Positions 9,094 through 17,899 are shown, counted from the first letter of the stretch. The stretch is DNA of 64,000 nt from Streptomyces smyrnaeus (GCF_017676345.1 NZ_JAFFZM010000012.1:1-64000); one strand, 5' to 3'. Notes: generated by a model from the sequence alone, not told the origin. A program made the numbers and translations.

Positions 9094-10402
9094 CGATCTT
9101 CTTCACCGCGGCGTTCCAGCCCTCCTCGGGCTTCTTGCCCTGCTGTTCCACCTGGAGGATGCCGATGTCGGAGATGGTCGTCTTGATGACCTGGTCCTTC
9201 GGGCCGAGCGGGGTGGTGGGAATGCCCTCGGCCGCAGCGGAGAAGATCTTCCCGATGGGCGCGTTGTCGAAGTACGGGTGCTTGGCGTCCTTCACCTCGG
9301 GCAGCGGGTACGCGGCCTTCGAACTGGGGAAGCTGGCCTGCTTCTCGAAGAGCTTGGCCTGCTGCTCGGGTGCGGTGAGCCACTTGGCGAGCTTGACGGC
9401 TTCCTTCTCGTTCTTGCCGCCCTTGGGGACGGTCAGGAACGAGCCGCCCCAGTTGGCGGGCTTCGGCGCCGCTGCCACATCCCACTTGCCGGCGCCCTTG
9501 TCGCCGGCCTTCTCCTTGATGTAGCCGAGCATCCAGGGCGGGCAGACCACGCTGGCGAAGTCGCCGTTGGCGTACGCCTGGTCCCACTCCTTGTCGAACT
9601 GCTTGAGCTTGCCGGTCATCTCGCCCTTGATGGCCCGCATGGACAGGTCCCAGGACTCCTGGACGGCCTCGCTCTTCTTGTAGACCAGCTCGCCGGCGGC
9701 GTTGTAGTACTTGACCGGGTAGCTGGAGACGGCTCCGTTGTAGAGACCGGCCGCTCCGTCCATGAACGCGGTGCCCTTGGGCGCCGACTTCATGTACTTC
9801 TCACCGGCCTCGACGTACTTCGACCAGTCGCCCTCCCACAGCTTGCCCACCTCGTCCCGGTCGGTGGGCAGCCCGGCCTTCTCGAACAGGTCCTTGCGGT
9901 AGCACACGCCCATCGGGCCGATGTCCGTGCCGAGGCCGACGACCTGGCCGTTCTCGGCCTTCGCCTGGTTCCACTTCCACTCGAGCCAGTCGGACTTGCG
10001 CACTCCGTCGACCTTGGACATGTCGACCAGCTTGTCCGAGTGCAGGCCGGCGACCTCGTTGATGTTGTCGACCTCGACGGCCTGGATGTCGCTCAGTCCG
10101 CTGTTGGCGGTCAGGTGGTTCAGCAGGGCCGGGTAGTAGTCCTCGTTGCGCTCTGTGGAGTTCTCCTTGATCCGGATGTCGGGGTGGAGCTTCTCGTACT
10201 CGTCGTAGAGGCCGGCCTGCTTGTAGCCGAAGACGCCGAACACCCCGACCGAGATGGTCGTCTTTCCGTCGCCGCTGTCCGAGCCGCCGCCGTCCTCGGC
10301 GCACCCGGCCAGCAATCCCGCCCCCAGTACGGCCACGAGGCCGTAGGCGGCGGGCCGGCTGCGGAGTGGGTGCCGCATGGTTCTCTTCCTGGTCGTACGC
10401 AT
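9074..10402 (-). CDS. cebE: Cello-oligosaccharide-binding lipoprotein (CebE)
   Basis: A 442-residue extracellular solute-binding protein (SBP_bac_1 fold). A short basic N-terminus and hydrophobic stretch end in the lipobox LLAGC, so the mature protein is a membrane-anchored lipoprotein outside the cell. It should capture cellobiose and cellotriose and deliver them to CebFG. I place the start at 10402 (MRTTRKR), with GGGAGGG about 12 bp upstream; the in-frame ATG at 10378 (MRHPLRS) with AGGAAGAG upstream is equally plausible and keeps the signal intact. Two CebR-type palindromes lie 58 and 125 bp upstream. Confidence 0.88.
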   Translation of the reverse strand: MRTTRKRTMRHPLRSRPAAYGLVAVLGAGLLAGCAEDGGGSDSGDGKTTISVGVFGVFGYKQAGLYDEYEKLHPDIRIKENSTERNEDYYPALLNHLTANSGLSDIQAVEVDNINEVAGLHSDKLVDMSKVDGVRKSDWLEWKWNQAKAENGQVVGLGTDIGPMGVCYRKDLFEKAGLPTDRDEVGKLWEGDWSKYVEAGEKYMKSAPKGTAFMDGAAGLYNGAVSSYPVKYYNAAGELVYKKSEAVQESWDLSMRAIKGEMTGKLKQFDKEWDQAYANGDFASVVCPPWMLGYIKEKAGDKGAGKWDVAAAPKPANWGGSFLTVPKGGKNEKEAVKLAKWLTAPEQQAKLFEKQASFPSSKAAYPLPEVKDAKHPYFDNAPIGKIFSAAAEGIPTTPLGPKDQVIKTTISDIGILQVEQQGKKPEEGWNAAVKKIDDVVED

Positions 10403-10459
10403 GGCTGTGCCGTCCCTCCCGGACCCGCGAAAAGCAGGGAGCGTCCGAAGCGCAAGCAG

Positions 10460-10473
10460 TGGGAGCGCTCCCA
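10460..10473. promoter_or_regulatory. CebR operator (perfect 14-bp palindrome)
   Basis: TGGGAGCGCTCCCA is a perfect palindrome and is identical to the established CebR-binding consensus of Streptomyces. It is 58 bp upstream of cebE and about 215 bp upstream of cebR. Cello-oligosaccharides release CebR from such sites. Confidence 0.9.
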
Positions 10474-10526
10474 TCGATGCGTTGCAGCATGCGCGAGTCA
10501 CCGTGCGCCGTCAAGACGTATGCCGA

Positions 10527-10538
10527 GGGAGCGCTCCC
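10527..10538. promoter_or_regulatory. Second CebR operator near cebR
   Basis: GGGAGCGCTCCC is a perfect 12-bp palindrome that shares the core of the first operator but has A and G as outer bases instead of T and A. The centres of the two sites are about 66 bp apart, allowing co-operative or looped binding and autoregulation of cebR, which starts 150 bp further on. Confidence 0.8.
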
Positions 10539-10688
10539 GAAGCTGCGACGGCCCGGATGTAGTTGAATGGGCCCGGCACGCGAGATCGACGCGCCGACAA
10601 CAGCGCCCACCAGGGCAGCAAGCAGCCGCCCGGCCGGGCGGTGGAACGAAGGGGCCCGCCAGGGCACGGGACAAGGGAGGACGCGTCC

Positions 10689-11783
10689 ATGCCAGCAGCT
10701 CGCGCGGAAGGCGCCGGGAAGTCCGGGCCGACCCTGGAACAGGTCGCCGCGCGCGCAGGGGTCGGCAGGGGGACGGCCTCCCGGGTCATCAACGGCTCCC
10801 CGCGGGTCAGCGAGCGCACCCGTGCCGCGGTCCAGGCCGCCGTCGCGGAGCTGGGCTACGTCCCCAACCGCGCCGCGCGGGCGCTGGCCGCCGGCAGCAT
10901 GGACGCCATCGCCCTCGTCGTCCCCGAACAGGAGAACCGGCTCTTCGCCGAGCCCTACTTCTCGGAGATCCTGCGCGGCGTCAGCACGGAGCTCGGCGAC
11001 ACGGACATGCAGCTGCTGCTGACCCTCATCCGCGACCAGCGGGGGCGCGAACGCTTCGCCCAGTACGCCGCGGCACACCGGGTGGACGGGGTGCTGCTGG
11101 TGTCCATACACGGCGACGATCCGCTGCCCGACCTGCTGCGGGACGCCGGTATGCCGGCGGTCCTCAGCGGTCGCCGGTCACACGCCGAGCAACTGCCCTA
11201 CGTCGACTCCGACAACCTCCTCGGCGCCCAGATCGCCGTCGAGCATCTGCTGGGCAGAGGGCGGCGGAAGGTCGCCACCATCACCGGCCCGCTCGACATG
11301 TATGTGGCCCGCTGCCGGCTGGAGGGGTACCACGAAGCACTCCGCGCGGCCGGCAGGACCCGCACCCCACCGGACGGACGCCTGGTCGCGGAGGGCGACT
11401 TCACCGAGGAGGGCGGCCGACGCGGCATGCTCGAACTGCTGCGCAGGGATCCGGAGGTGGACGCGGTCTTCTGCGCTTCGGACGTGATGGCCGCCGGCGC
11501 CCGGCTGGCGCTGCGCGAAACCGGCCGGAGAGTGCCGGACGACGTGGCGCTCGTCGGGTTCGACGACTCGGCCGTCGCCCGGCACATGGACCCACCGCTG
11601 ACGACCGTACGGCAGCCGATCGAGGAGATGGGGCGGGCCATGGTCCGGATGCTGCTCGACCTGATGGCCCGCGCCCAGGACGATCCCCAGGGGCAGCACC
11701 GTGCCGAGGGCCGGGAGATGACGGACGACGACCAGCCGCGGCTGGTGCTCCCCACGGAACTGATCCGCCGCCGCTCGTCGTGA
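10689..11783 (+). CDS. cebR: LacI-family repressor of cellobiose utilisation (CebR)
   Basis: A 364-residue LacI/GalR regulator. The helix-turn-helix and hinge are at residues about 13-65 (LEQVAARAGVGRGTASRVIN, then NRAARALAAG), followed by a periplasmic-binding-like effector domain ending in the typical VGFDDSAVARHMDPPLTTVRQP. ATG 10689 has GGGAGGA 8 bp upstream; the longer frame from 10563 is not needed. It is divergent from cebEFG-bglC. CebR represses that operon until cello-oligosaccharide binds; in plant-pathogenic species it also controls toxin genes, but no such genes occur here. Confidence 0.9.
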   Translation: MPAARAEGAGKSGPTLEQVAARAGVGRGTASRVINGSPRVSERTRAAVQAAVAELGYVPNRAARALAAGSMDAIALVVPEQENRLFAEPYFSEILRGVSTELGDTDMQLLLTLIRDQRGRERFAQYAAAHRVDGVLLVSIHGDDPLPDLLRDAGMPAVLSGRRSHAEQLPYVDSDNLLGAQIAVEHLLGRGRRKVATITGPLDMYVARCRLEGYHEALRAAGRTRTPPDGRLVAEGDFTEEGGRRGMLELLRRDPEVDAVFCASDVMAAGARLALRETGRRVPDDVALVGFDDSAVARHMDPPLTTVRQPIEEMGRAMVRMLLDLMARAQDDPQGQHRAEGREMTDDDQPRLVLPTELIRRRSS

Positions 11784-11816
11784 CAGAGGGGCGGCGCGCC
11801 GGTGTGGCGGCGCCCG

Positions 11817-12017
11817 TCATGGGCCGCCGCCGCTCCCACCGCCGCAGCTGTCCCCGGAGCCCGTGTTCTCACCGGCCGTCCAGGCCTGTCGGGTATCGCC
11901 GGTGCCCGCTTTGCGCCTGCCCCGGCGGGGACGGAGATTGGGCGGCTTGACGGTCCATCGGGTGATGAGCACGAGGGCCACCAAGAGGAACACTCCGAAA
12001 ACAGTCCACGCGACCAT
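11817..12017 (-). CDS. Small single-pass membrane protein, unknown
   Basis: A 66-residue frame starting MVAWTVFGVFLLVALVLITR, which forms one N-terminal membrane helix, followed by a basic stretch and a Gly/Ser-rich tail ending close to the end of cebR. The two genes converge with a 33-bp gap. Codon use is high in GC at third positions. No family was recognised. A weak GGGGG precedes the ATG. It may be a genuine small membrane protein or a chance frame. Confidence 0.45.
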   Translation of the reverse strand: MVAWTVFGVFLLVALVLITRWTVKPPNLRPRRGRRKAGTGDTRQAWTAGENTGSGDSCGGGSGGGP

Positions 12018-12254
12018 GGGCGCCCCCGTTTCCCCACGCCTGCCGTCTGCCGGGCAGTATGTCCGCCCCTGGAGCGCCCCACAACAGATGCCCCGACTCC
12101 GGTGCCTGCTCGGCAACACGCAGGCGGACGCGTCTTGTCGAGATTCACTCCTCCAGGGGCCGCACTCGGCGCCCTGTGGAGCGTTGATCCCTACGGCGCC
12201 CGAGTACTGGGCCGACGGCGGACCGAGGAGTCCTGGGGCAGTAGGGGAGCGGTG

Positions 12255-13463
12255 GTGGCGATGGCCGGGGCGGCGACGCAGGTGTGCATCGGTGTGGTGG
12301 CACCACTGACCGGGAGGCTCGCGCCGCTCGGTGAACCTCTGTCGTTCGCCGTACGGACGCTGACACGGCGACTGCTGCGTCTCCACAACAGCGGGCGCAC
12401 CTATGACGTACGTATCGCGGTACGCGACAGCCACTCGCAGCCGGAGGGCGCGCGCCGGGCGGTACGCGAACTGGCCGACGACGAGCGGGCGAGCATCGTA
12501 GTGACCATGGCCGGCACGCAGGTACTGCCCGCCGCGGCCGACGCCTGCGAAGAGCTCGGTGTGCCGTGCGTGTCGACGACCTTTCCCTGGCAGGCCTACG
12601 GATACGCCCGCGGCGGCGACCCGCTGCGCACCTTCCGGTGGACGTACCACTTCGCCTGGGGGCTGGACGACATCGCCGCCGTCTTCGCGGACCTGTGGGA
12701 ACAGCTCGGGGGCCGGCAGACCGTCGGGTGCCTGTGGAACGACGACCTCCAAGGACAGCTGCTGCGCCACGAGCGGTTCGGCTTCGCCCCGGTGGCCGTC
12801 GATCGCGGACACACTCTCATCGACCCCGGCGGCTACCGCGAACCGGCGACCGACTTCGGCTCCCATCTCGCCCGGCTGCGCGAGGGCGGCGCCGAGGTGA
12901 TCACCAGCGCCGCCACCGCCGCCGATCTGGCCCAGTGCCTCCGGCAGAGCCGCACCGTGGGCCCGGCACCTCGGCTGGTCACCTGTTCACGCTGGCTGAC
13001 CTATCCGCACACCCACACCACGCGCACGCGGGAGGTGCACGACGAACTGGCCGCGGCGAAGGTGGCCACACTCGTCTACTGGAGCCCGGAGCACCCCTAC
13101 CGCTCCAGCCTGGACGGAACCGGCTGCGCCGATCTCGCCCGCGCCTACCGGGAGGAGACCGGACAGTCCTGGCTCCAGCCCCTGGGGTTGGCCCACGCCC
13201 TCTTCGAGGTCGCCCACCACGCGCTGGCCACCGCCCCCGACCCCTCCGACCGCCCGGCCGTCGCCCGGACCCTTGCCAAGACCCGCACGGAGACCGTCGT
13301 CGGCACCCTCGACTGGACCCGGGGCCCCACCCCCAACATCGCCCTGATCCCGCTGGCAGGAGGCCAGTGGCACCAGGGTGCGTTCGGCCCCCGCCTCACG
13401 CTGGTCGACAACACCCGGGCCCCCGAGGTTCCGCTGACCGGCGATCTCACCCCGGCGTACTGA
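12255..13463 (+). CDS. LivK-like (branched-chain amino acid-type) solute-binding protein without signal peptide
   Basis: About 402 residues with the periplasmic binding protein type 1 fold: VCIGVVAPLTGRLAPLG at the N-terminus, VRDSHSQPEGARRAVREL, and a central MAGTQVLPAAADACEELGVPCVS segment. Unlike transporter-linked members it has no signal peptide or lipobox and no permease or ATPase gene beside it, so a cytoplasmic sensory or unknown role is more likely than transport. GTG 12255 is 5 bp after AGGGGAG; ATG 12261 is an alternative. The next gene, for a DUF5996 protein, lies 151 bp downstream on the same strand. Confidence 0.7.
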   Translation: MAMAGAATQVCIGVVAPLTGRLAPLGEPLSFAVRTLTRRLLRLHNSGRTYDVRIAVRDSHSQPEGARRAVRELADDERASIVVTMAGTQVLPAAADACEELGVPCVSTTFPWQAYGYARGGDPLRTFRWTYHFAWGLDDIAAVFADLWEQLGGRQTVGCLWNDDLQGQLLRHERFGFAPVAVDRGHTLIDPGGYREPATDFGSHLARLREGGAEVITSAATAADLAQCLRQSRTVGPAPRLVTCSRWLTYPHTHTTRTREVHDELAAAKVATLVYWSPEHPYRSSLDGTGCADLARAYREETGQSWLQPLGLAHALFEVAHHALATAPDPSDRPAVARTLAKTRTETVVGTLDWTRGPTPNIALIPLAGGQWHQGAFGPRLTLVDNTRAPEVPLTGDLTPAY

Positions 13464-13614
13464 GGCCCACGAGCCGACCCGTGTCACGCTGTGTCCACGA
13501 GTGGATGCGAGGCGCCGATCGCGCGGAACCGCCCCGGTCGTCGGCCGCCGCCCGAGTTGTCGCCCGGGCGCACCCGGCCCACCATCGGGGGAGGGGCGGC
13601 GAAGGAGGACGGCG

Positions 13615-14592
13615 GTGACGGAGCTGAGGACGGCGCACACGCACGGCGCGTGGCCCGCGCTGCGGGTGGCGGACTGGACCGGGACCCGCGACACCCTCCA
13701 TATGTGGACCCAGATCATCGGCAAGATCCGGCTGGCACACGCGCCACTGGTCAACCACTGGTGGCAGGTGACGCTCTACGTCACCCCGCGCGGCCTCACC
13801 ACCTCGACGATCCCGTACGCGACAGGCGCTTTCGACATCGAGTTCGACTTCGTCGAGCACCGGCTCCGCATCCGCACCAGCGACCGCACCGTGCGCCAGG
13901 TGGCCCTGGAGCCCAAACCCGTCGCCCGGTTCTACGGCGAGGTGACACAGGCGCTGCACGAGCTGGGTATCGACACGCCCATCCAGGACCGGCCCAACGA
14001 GGTGGAGCAGGCGATCCCCTTCCCGGAGGACACCGTCCACGCCTCCTACGACCCGCACGCCGCCCATCTGTTCTGGCGTCAACTCCTGCAGGCCGACCGG
14101 GTACTGGGCGGGTTCCGGTCCCGCTTCGTCGGCAAGGTCAGCCCGGTGCACTTCTTCTGGGGCGCCATGGACCTGGCCTGCACCAGGTTCTCCGGCCGCC
14201 GGGCGCCGACCCACCCGGGCGGCGCGCCGCACTGCGGGGACTGGGTGATGGTGGAGGGCTACTCCCGGGAGCTGAGCAGCTGCGGATTCTGGCCCGGTGG
14301 CGGCGAGGAGGGCGCCTTCTACGCCTACGCCTACCCCGAACCGGCCGGCTTCCGGGACCACCCCGTCCTCCCCGACAGCGCCTACTACAGCGAGCAGAAC
14401 GGTCAGTTCCTGCTGCCGTACGAAGCGGTGCGCACCGCCCCCGAACCGGACCGGGTACTGACCGACTTCCTGCAGACCACCTACGAGGCAGCAGCCGAGC
14501 ACGGCGGCTGGAACCGCGCCGAACTGGAGGACGACCCCCACCGATGGGACGAGCAACGTCGGCCGGGGGCGTCCGGCCGACGATCCGGCTAG
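13615..14592 (+). CDS. DUF5996 family protein
   Basis: A 325-residue protein matching the DUF5996 family, with the hallmark N-terminal segment WPALRVADWTGTRDTLHMW, then GKIRLAHAPLVNHWWQVTLY and RGLTTSTIPY. The middle holds VSPVHFFWGAMDLACTRFSGR and the end a conserved FYAYAYPEP block. No membrane segments or known catalytic motif are seen, and the family has no assigned function. GTG 13615 has AGGAGG 6 bp upstream, which settles the start against longer frames. Confidence 0.8.
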   Translation: MTELRTAHTHGAWPALRVADWTGTRDTLHMWTQIIGKIRLAHAPLVNHWWQVTLYVTPRGLTTSTIPYATGAFDIEFDFVEHRLRIRTSDRTVRQVALEPKPVARFYGEVTQALHELGIDTPIQDRPNEVEQAIPFPEDTVHASYDPHAAHLFWRQLLQADRVLGGFRSRFVGKVSPVHFFWGAMDLACTRFSGRRAPTHPGGAPHCGDWVMVEGYSRELSSCGFWPGGGEEGAFYAYAYPEPAGFRDHPVLPDSAYYSEQNGQFLLPYEAVRTAPEPDRVLTDFLQTTYEAAAEHGGWNRAELEDDPHRWDEQRRPGASGRRSG

Positions 14593-14788
14593 TCGGCCGG
14601 TGCCGGCACACCGGCACGGCTGGAGCCGCGTACGGCGGATCTTCATCGCCGGGTCGTGTACGCACCCAGGGGGCGGTGTACCGACGGGCGACGGCGGCAC
14701 GAAAGCGACCGATGCGCCTGCGCTCGTTGCCCGGCTGACCCGCCGGTCGTCGCCGACGCGTCGGCCGTCGGCAGCGCGCGCGTGTGGT

Positions 14789-15097
14789 TCAGCTGGCCAG
14801 CGGAGTGCCGTCGTCGGCGTCGTCGGTGTCGGACGACTGTGTCGGATCACCGCCGTGGAACTCGGGGTCGATCGCGTTCGCCGCTCCGAGCGCGGTGAGG
14901 ATCCACGCGTCCTCGCGGGTCCGCAGCCGCGCCGCCTCCCGATGGGCCAGCGCGGCCTCCAACTCGTCCAAGGCGGTGTCGAGCCCGGCACTGTCCTCTC
15001 CGGCCGCTGCGTCGCGGACGCGTTTCCGTGCTTCCATCACGCCCGCGTTCGCGTCCTCGTACAGGGCGTCGAGCTCGGATTGTTTCGGGTCAGCCAT
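14789..15097 (-). CDS. Hypothetical acidic helical protein
   Basis: A 102-residue, strongly charged, Ala/Glu-rich protein (KQSELDALYEDANAGVMEAR and onward) predicted to be largely alpha-helical in its first 75 residues, with an acidic Asp/Thr-rich tail. No signal peptide or membrane segment. It is not a family I recognise. It stands alone between the DUF5996 gene and a divergent XRE gene; the 196-bp gap on its downstream side holds no recognisable gene. Confidence 0.6.
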   Translation of the reverse strand: MADPKQSELDALYEDANAGVMEARKRVRDAAAGEDSAGLDTALDELEAALAHREAARLRTREDAWILTALGAANAIDPEFHGGDPTQSSDTDDADDGTPLAS

Positions 15098-15328
15098 GCG
15101 TCCAGCGTACGCGTCGTGAATCTTGGCATGCGCTCGGCCACGGTTGCCGGCGCTCCGGCGTTCGGACTTCGCCCAATTGCACGGACGACACCTGACCGAA
15201 CGACGGCCGCCGGCCCCGTCGAAGATCGCAAAGTGCGACGATCAACGGCCGTGGAGCCGCCCTGTCCTGCGGTGGAAGCGCAGCGCACACCAGTAGTCAG
15301 GCGTGTACCGGTCTGATAGGGGTACGGC

Positions 15329-16378
15329 ATGGATTCCCAGGAGAAGACCGGGTTACCGCATGCTCAGGACATCTCCGAGTTCCTGGAGTGCCTGCGACAG
15401 CTCAAGGAGGCGTCGGGCCTCACGCTGCGGCAGCTGGAGGAGCGTGCTGCCGCGTCCGGCGACTACCTCCCACGCAGCACGCTCTCTTCCATGCTCAGCG
15501 GCAGGAGACTCCCTCGTCCCGAACTGCTGGCCGCGTTCGTCAAAGCCTGCGGCCACGAGCGACGGCTGGCGACCTGGCTCCGGTTGCGGGACAGCCTCGC
15601 CGAGCGCGAGGGTGCCGACCCCGGTGGCGCCCCCGCCGCCGGTTCGACCGGCGCCTCCGCTGCCCGGGCTGCCGCCGCCACCGGCGCCCCCGCCGGATCC
15701 GCCGGCACCGCGTCGGTCGCCGAGAACTCCCGCACGCCGCTGCCGCGTCGCTTGCTGCGGCCCCGTCTGCTGGTCCCGCTCGCGGTCGCCGTACTGCTCG
15801 CCGCCACGGCCGGAGTGCTCGGCACCCGCGGCGACTCAGGCGGCGGCGAGCGGCACCCCGACTCGGCCGCCGCGGCGGACGCCACGCGGAAGACGAAGGC
15901 CGGCGCCGGAGCGGCGGCCGCCGACGTGCCGCGCGGCGCCGTCCGGTTGCGTCCCCTCTCCGCACCGGAGCTGTGCCTGACAGACGGCCGGGTCCGCGAC
16001 CAGCGCTATCACTCGCAGGTGGCGGTGCAACGCCCCTGCGACCGGACCGGGCCGCAGACGACCGAGCTGCGCCCGGAGCCCGGCAGCGGCAGCCACCGTA
16101 TCCAGTGGCACCACCCCGAGTTCGGCACCGGCTGCCTCAAGGTCCTCACCACGGGACCCGGAAAGGACCTCCTGGAGCCCTGGGACGCGTGCGAGCGCAC
16201 CGACCTCTTCCGTCTCGTGCCCGTACGGGGACACGAGGACGTGTACACCCTGCGGACGGAGGCCGGCGGCTGTGTCGGCATCGCGCGCCCCGTCACCGCC
16301 GAGGGGTCGGAGGCCGTCGCCCAGCGCTGCACCACCGCCCGTCACCAGATGTTCCGTATCGAGTCCGCGCGCGGGTGA
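15329..16378 (+). CDS. Membrane-anchored XRE protein with extracytoplasmic C-terminal domain; TTA codon
   Basis: A 349-residue protein in three parts: a helix-turn-helix (about residues 15-85, LTLRQLEERAAASGDYLPRSTL and GRRLPRPELLAAFVKACG), an Ala/Gly linker and one membrane helix (about 148-166, LLVPLAVAVLLAATAGVLG), then a C-terminal domain (about 200-349) with six or more cysteines and repeated W/F motifs resembling a ricin-like or carbohydrate-binding fold. DNA-binding would be cytoplasmic and the C-terminus outside. Codon 9 (15353-15355) is TTA, so translation should depend on the rare bldA leucyl-tRNA. A strong hairpin follows the stop. Confidence 0.75.
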   Translation: MDSQEKTGLPHAQDISEFLECLRQLKEASGLTLRQLEERAAASGDYLPRSTLSSMLSGRRLPRPELLAAFVKACGHERRLATWLRLRDSLAEREGADPGGAPAAGSTGASAARAAAATGAPAGSAGTASVAENSRTPLPRRLLRPRLLVPLAVAVLLAATAGVLGTRGDSGGGERHPDSAAAADATRKTKAGAGAAAADVPRGAVRLRPLSAPELCLTDGRVRDQRYHSQVAVQRPCDRTGPQTTELRPEPGSGSHRIQWHHPEFGTGCLKVLTTGPGKDLLEPWDACERTDLFRLVPVRGHEDVYTLRTEAGGCVGIARPVTAEGSEAVAQRCTTARHQMFRIESARG

Positions 16379-16383
16379 CCGCC

Positions 16384-16440
16384 CGCCGGTGACCGGCCGT
16401 CCCTCGCCCCCCGTGGCCGAGGGACGGCCGGTCACCGGCG
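16384..16440 (+). terminator. Long perfect hairpin terminator
   Basis: Two perfectly complementary 23-nt arms (16384-16406 and 16418-16440) flank an 11-nt C-rich loop, starting 6 bp after the stop of the XRE membrane gene. No T-run follows. It is the longest perfect stem I noticed in the window. Confidence 0.8.
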
Positions 16441-16795
16441 GAAACGGTGGTCTGCAGCGCCGCCGCCGGGGAAGTCGCCCGCATGCCCCGCATCCTTGGG
16501 CGCGGTCGGCGCCAGGAAAAGAGGAATCCGCTGTCCCGGACGGCCGGCCCGCTGTCCGGGCAGGTCAGCGGCGCCCGGAGCCGGTGTCCCGGACAGTGGC
16601 GGAGCAGCGGCGTGGTTGCGGGTGGGGGTGGAGAGTACGTCGAGGGGTGCGCCTGGTGGCGCTCGTCGTGCTCGACATAGCCTCGGCTTCGAGGACTTCG
16701 ACGTGAAGAGTCGGGAAGAGCGGAGAGCCGGTGAGACGCGGCGCCCCGCTTGGCCCCGCCGGTCCCGTCAGGTGAGCGAGGAGGGGCAGCCCGAG
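16441..16795. other. Gene-free stretch before the GNAT gene
   Basis: Several frames are open here, but none has a ribosome binding site together with recognisable homology. Short GC-rich inverted repeats around GTCCCGGACGG and GTCCGGGCAG are present. A frame runs in from 16496 to the acetyltransferase start, but the residues lack family similarity before 16796. Confidence 0.4.
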
Positions 16796-17260
16796 GTGAG
16801 TCAGCTGAAGATCGTGGTGGACGATCTTTCCGGCCCGAAGACGGCCGCGTTCCTTGAAGAACACGTCCAGCAGATGCGGTCCCTCACGCCTCCGGAGAGC
16901 AAGCACGCACTGGATCTCGACGGTCTGCGCAAGCCCGGAACAACGTTCTGGTCGGCCCTGGACGGCGAGGTTCTGGTCGGGTGCGGCGCGCTCAAGACGC
17001 TGGACCCGCTCCACGCGGAACTGAAATCGATGCGGACCAAACCGGTGCGGCGAAGGAGCGGGGTGGCGTCCCGGCTGCTCCAGCACATCCTCGCCGAGGC
17101 CCGGGCCATGGGGTTCGCCCGGCTGAGTCTGGAGACGGGGTCGGCGGACTTCTTCCTGCCGGCACGCAGGCTCTACGAGAAATTCGGATTCGCCTACTGC
17201 GAGCCGTTCGCCGACTACCAGCGAGACCCGCACAGTGTCTTCATGACCAGGACGCTGTGA
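16796..17260 (+). CDS. GNAT-family N-acetyltransferase
   Basis: A 154-residue acetyl-CoA-dependent acetyltransferase covering the whole GNAT domain. Motif A is visible as RRRSGVASRLLQHILAEA (residues about 82-99), followed by LSLETGSADFF and YEKFGFAYCEPFADY, typical of the small ElaA/YjaB-like amino-group acetylases. The GTG at 16796 is chosen because GAGGAGGGG lies 9 bp upstream and similarity starts there. The substrate is unknown; it is a single-gene unit. Confidence 0.8.
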   Translation: MSQLKIVVDDLSGPKTAAFLEEHVQQMRSLTPPESKHALDLDGLRKPGTTFWSALDGEVLVGCGALKTLDPLHAELKSMRTKPVRRRSGVASRLLQHILAEARAMGFARLSLETGSADFFLPARRLYEKFGFAYCEPFADYQRDPHSVFMTRTL

Positions 17261-17365
17261 GCGGGAGCCCCGGCACTCCGGAGGCGCGGGGCCGGGCCCG
17301 GCGGGGAGTGGCCCGACGGCCGTTCCGACCGGGCCGACCGGGACCGAACGATCGAGCGCCGGTGA

Positions 17366-17560
17366 TCAGGCAGCCTGCGGCGACTTCTCGTCCTTCAGCA
17401 TCTTGCGCACATCCTCGCGCAGCTCAGGAGTGTCCGCGTGACCGTGGACGGAGGCAGCGTGTTCGGCCGCGGCCCGGACCACCTCGTCCTCCTCACCGGC
17501 GATGGTGAGCGTGCAGTTCGACTCGCTCGGGTAATCCCTGCAGTCCGCTACCTTGCGCAT
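17366..17560 (-). CDS. DUF1059 small protein
   Basis: A 64-residue protein beginning MRKVADCRDYPSESNC, the signature of DUF1059, with two conserved cysteines and a C-terminal HGHADTPELREDVRKMLKDE segment. The start at 17560 is set by the family N-terminus; the longer upstream frame has no similarity. Function of the family is unknown. It is the last gene on the minus strand after a 339-bp gap and probably forms its own transcript. Confidence 0.8.
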   Translation of the reverse strand: MRKVADCRDYPSESNCTLTIAGEEDEVVRAAAEHAASVHGHADTPELREDVRKMLKDEKSPQAA

Positions 17561-17899
17561 CGAGGGCACCTTCTTCCCTTGGCTGACAGGTACCTCCTTT
17601 TTCAGGATCGCGCGGCGGGCTCCGCCAGGCAAACGCCGCATCGGGACCTGCCGGTCGCGGCCGCGACCGGCTCGTCGCCCCACGTCAGAGGGCCGGAGCG
17701 GATGCGGCGACGGCGGAGCGGACGGCGGTGTGGCCGGTGTGCGTGGCCGGCTCCACGGCCAAGACGCACGAGCCGAGGAGGGAGATGCCCGACCCCCGGC
17801 CGGTGACGACCGAGGTCGCAGGGGCGGTGTCACCGACCAGAGCGAGATGGCGCCGCCGACGAATGCCCGTGATGCTGCGGGCTGTCGCGCCACGCGCTG
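17561..17899. other. Gene-free stretch upstream of DUF1059 gene
   Basis: This gap lies between the DUF1059 start and the stop of the spermidine-synthase-like gene. Reading frames crossing it are antisense or low-complexity continuations without a ribosome binding site. It likely holds the DUF1059 promoter; I could not pick convincing -35/-10 elements. Confidence 0.4.

Noticed and set aside
6745..9186. An 813-codon plus-strand frame over bglC-cebG-cebF
   Set aside because: It is antisense to confirmed genes, rich in Gln/Arg/His/Gly low-complexity sequence, and shows no family features.
17561..17899. Possible extra small gene upstream of DUF1059
   Set aside because: All frames lack a ribosome binding site and recognisable similarity, and the DUF1059 N-terminus is fixed by MRKVADCR.
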